A stretch of 64,000 nucleotides of DNA, from positions 2,880,001 through 2,944,000 of the forward strand of contig NZ_CP056047.1 of assembly GCF_021559775.1 (NCBI RefSeq), read 5' to 3'. Source of the stretch: Gillisella vitis (GTDB taxonomy: Bacteria; Pseudomonadota; Alphaproteobacteria; Rhizobiales; Rhizobiaceae). This document shows, in pieces, positions 62,654 to 64,000 of this stretch. The position numbers were made by a program, and so were the translations under genes. The number at the start of each line of letters is the position of its first letter. The first letter of the stretch is position 1. Under the pieces are notes generated by a model. The model did no database searches. It was given only the letters and a program-made list of their open reading frames with translations, and was not told the DNA's origin.

Positions 62654-63295
62654 ATGTCATTCAAACTCTTCTTTTTGCTGGTCAAGGCTGCCGGATGGAC
62701 GCTGGGCATCAGCGTGATTTCGATTGCCATCGGCTTTTTGATTGCCATTGCCCTGTCTGGCGCCATGCTCTCCGGCAAACGACTCTATACAATGCCAACC
62801 AAGCTGTTCATCAGCTTCTTTCGCGGCGTGCCATTGCTGGTGCAATTGCTGCTGATTTACAATCTCCTGCCTTTTATAGGCATCAATGTGCCAAGCGTGG
62901 TGGCCGCCATCATTGGCCTTTCGCTTTGCACAGCAGCTTATCAGGCCGAAAACCTGCGTGGGGGCTTTGAAAGTGTCCCCAAAGGCTTGGTGGAAGCTGC
63001 CGATATGGCAGGCTTTTCAGGCCGCCAGACGTTTTTACGCATCAAACTGCCCATTGCGTTGCGACTCACCTTTCCGGCTTTGGTCAATGAGGCGATCATG
63101 ATCCTCAAATCCTCTTCGCTGGTCTCGGTCGTCGGCATTGTCGAGCTGACCCGCATGGCACAGGATCTGGCCGCCTCCACCTATCTGCCCATTGAGCTGT
63201 TTTCATCGGCAGCGCTGATTTATCTAATCATCTGCTGGAGCGTGGCGATGATCGCCCGCATCACCGAGCGTAGCCTGCCGGGAGCGGTCAAATGA
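62654..63295 (+). CDS. Polar amino acid ABC transporter permease (His/Glu/Gln type), first
   Basis: 213 residues, about five membrane helices, with the HisM-type EAA loop (AADMAGFSGRQTFLRIKLPIA). The frame extends upstream to 62567 through the right repeat arm, but the conserved start is at 62654. It overlaps the second permease by four bases. Confidence 0.9.
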   Translation: MSFKLFFLLVKAAGWTLGISVISIAIGFLIAIALSGAMLSGKRLYTMPTKLFISFFRGVPLLVQLLLIYNLLPFIGINVPSVVAAIIGLSLCTAAYQAENLRGGFESVPKGLVEAADMAGFSGRQTFLRIKLPIALRLTFPALVNEAIMILKSSSLVSVVGIVELTRMAQDLAASTYLPIELFSSAALIYLIICWSVAMIARITERSLPGAVK

Positions 63296-63960
63296 TCTTT
63301 GATCCGAAAGTCATTCTCGATCATCTGCCGGAAATTTTCAGCGGTGCCACCACCACCCTGTGGATCTGGGTGGTCGGCATGGTGCTGGGCATTGTCGTTG
63401 GCTTTCTCGTCGCGACAGGACGGCGCTACGGCGGCAGGTTTCTGGATATTCCACTGGGATTGGTGGTGGAAGTGTTACGCGGCACGCCGTTTCTTATCCA
63501 GATTTTTCTGGTCTATTACGGCGGCCCCTATGTTGGCCTGTCGCTGGACCCTATCCCTTGCGGGTTGATTGGCCTCACCATCTATTCCGCCGCCTATTAT
63601 TCCGAGATTTTCCGGGCAGGCTATGGTTCTGTTCCCCATGGCCATGTGGAAGCAGCCGAATGCCTCGGCTTAACACGGCTGCAAACCATCCGCCGCATTC
63701 TCCTGCCTGAAATGGCGCTGATTGTGCTGCCCCCTTGCGTCAATCTGGCGATCATTCTTCTGAAAGAGTCGGCGGTGTTGTCGATCATCACCGTTCCCGA
63801 ACTCACCGCCACCGTCAGCGCCATTGGCTCTGCGCAATATGCCTTTCTGGAGGCGATTTTCGTGCTGGCGGTTATTTACTGGGTCATTGTGGAGGCCACC
63901 GCTTGGGCGGCCCGCAAGGCTGAATCCCGTTTGAGCAGATTGAGGTTTTCCGCGCCATGA
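63292..63960 (+). CDS. Polar amino acid ABC transporter permease, second
   Basis: 222 residues, about five membrane helices, with the EAA loop AAECLGLTRLQTIRRILLPE. It forms a heterodimer with the first permease. ATGA overlap with the next gene. Confidence 0.9.
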   Translation: MIFDPKVILDHLPEIFSGATTTLWIWVVGMVLGIVVGFLVATGRRYGGRFLDIPLGLVVEVLRGTPFLIQIFLVYYGGPYVGLSLDPIPCGLIGLTIYSAAYYSEIFRAGYGSVPHGHVEAAECLGLTRLQTIRRILLPEMALIVLPPCVNLAIILLKESAVLSIITVPELTATVSAIGSAQYAFLEAIFVLAVIYWVIVEATAWAARKAESRLSRLRFSAP

Positions 63961-64000
63961 CGCTTCCCGCTATTTCCGTTTCCAAGCTCGTCAAGCGCTT
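63957..64000 (+). CDS. Amino acid ABC transporter ATP-binding protein, 5' end only
   Basis: Only the first 14 codons are inside the window (starting MTLPAISVSKLVKR). The ISVSKLVKR start is typical of HisP/GlnQ-type ATPases, and the ATGA overlap with the permease fits the expected fourth gene of the operon. It is cut by the window edge. Confidence 0.75.
   Translation, partial: MTLPAISVSKLVKR

Overview
This 64 kb window looks like chromosomal DNA of a Rhizobiaceae member close to Agrobacterium/Allorhizobium/Rhizobium. The reasons are a complete alphaproteobacterial general stress response (PhyR, NepR, EcfG, HWE kinase), a fructose ABC transporter arranged as in the rhizobial frcRBCAK locus, an amino acid:carrier-protein ligase of the kind described from Agrobacterium and Bradyrhizobium, and rhizobial-type intergenic palindromes. 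The species is not fixed by what can be read here. No rRNA, tRNA, insertion sequence, prophage or CRISPR array was seen. Functions are assigned from recognisable motifs and gene order, not from database searches.

Left part (1-12.2 kb): a cobalamin riboswitch precedes a lone CbiM-like permease. Then come purC, a TetR regulator and a tripartite RND efflux pump (adaptor, pump, outer-membrane factor). Next are efp and, divergently, its modification genes epmA and epmB.

12.2-29 kb is the most unusual part. A five-gene operon encodes a small carrier protein, an acyl-CoA-dehydrogenase-fold flavoprotein, an amino acid:carrier-protein ligase, a DUF1839 protein and a GH2 glycosidase-like protein. It converges on an exopolysaccharide cluster: a two-domain alpha/beta hydrolase, a Wzx-type flippase, two glycosyltransferases, a Wzz/GumC-type co-polymerase with a decayed kinase-like domain, a Wzy-like polymerase and a secreted GH5 enzyme. 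The arrangement suggests that aminoacyl-carrier chemistry is coupled to making or decorating a surface polysaccharide.

29-38 kb holds purU, a three-domain kinase/M23-like/class III aminotransferase fusion, a stand-alone Lrp ligand-binding protein, a MerR-ATPase fusion, and a ligase-associated exonuclease next to an ATP-dependent DNA ligase.

37.8-47.8 kb is a general stress response island: csbD, a DUF883 protein, a holin-like membrane protein, dps, two nepR paralogues, phyR, an HWE kinase, a zinc peptidase, ecfG, a single-domain response regulator, a Crp/Fnr regulator and two DUF1328 membrane peptides. Six sites fit GGAAC-N16-CGTT exactly and lie upstream of island genes or operons, including phyR and nepR-ecfG, so the circuit appears to feed back on itself.

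48-64 kb holds exbB-exbD-tonB, a GH105 unsaturated glycuronyl hydrolase, a Pmp3 peptide, an arginase/ornithine cyclodeaminase operon with a divergent Lrp regulator and an SDR, the frc fructose locus (ROK regulator, RbsD/FucU mutarotase, frcBCA, kinase), and a polar amino acid ABC transporter whose ATPase gene runs off the end. A pair of inverted 45-nt repeats sits between its binding-protein and permease genes.
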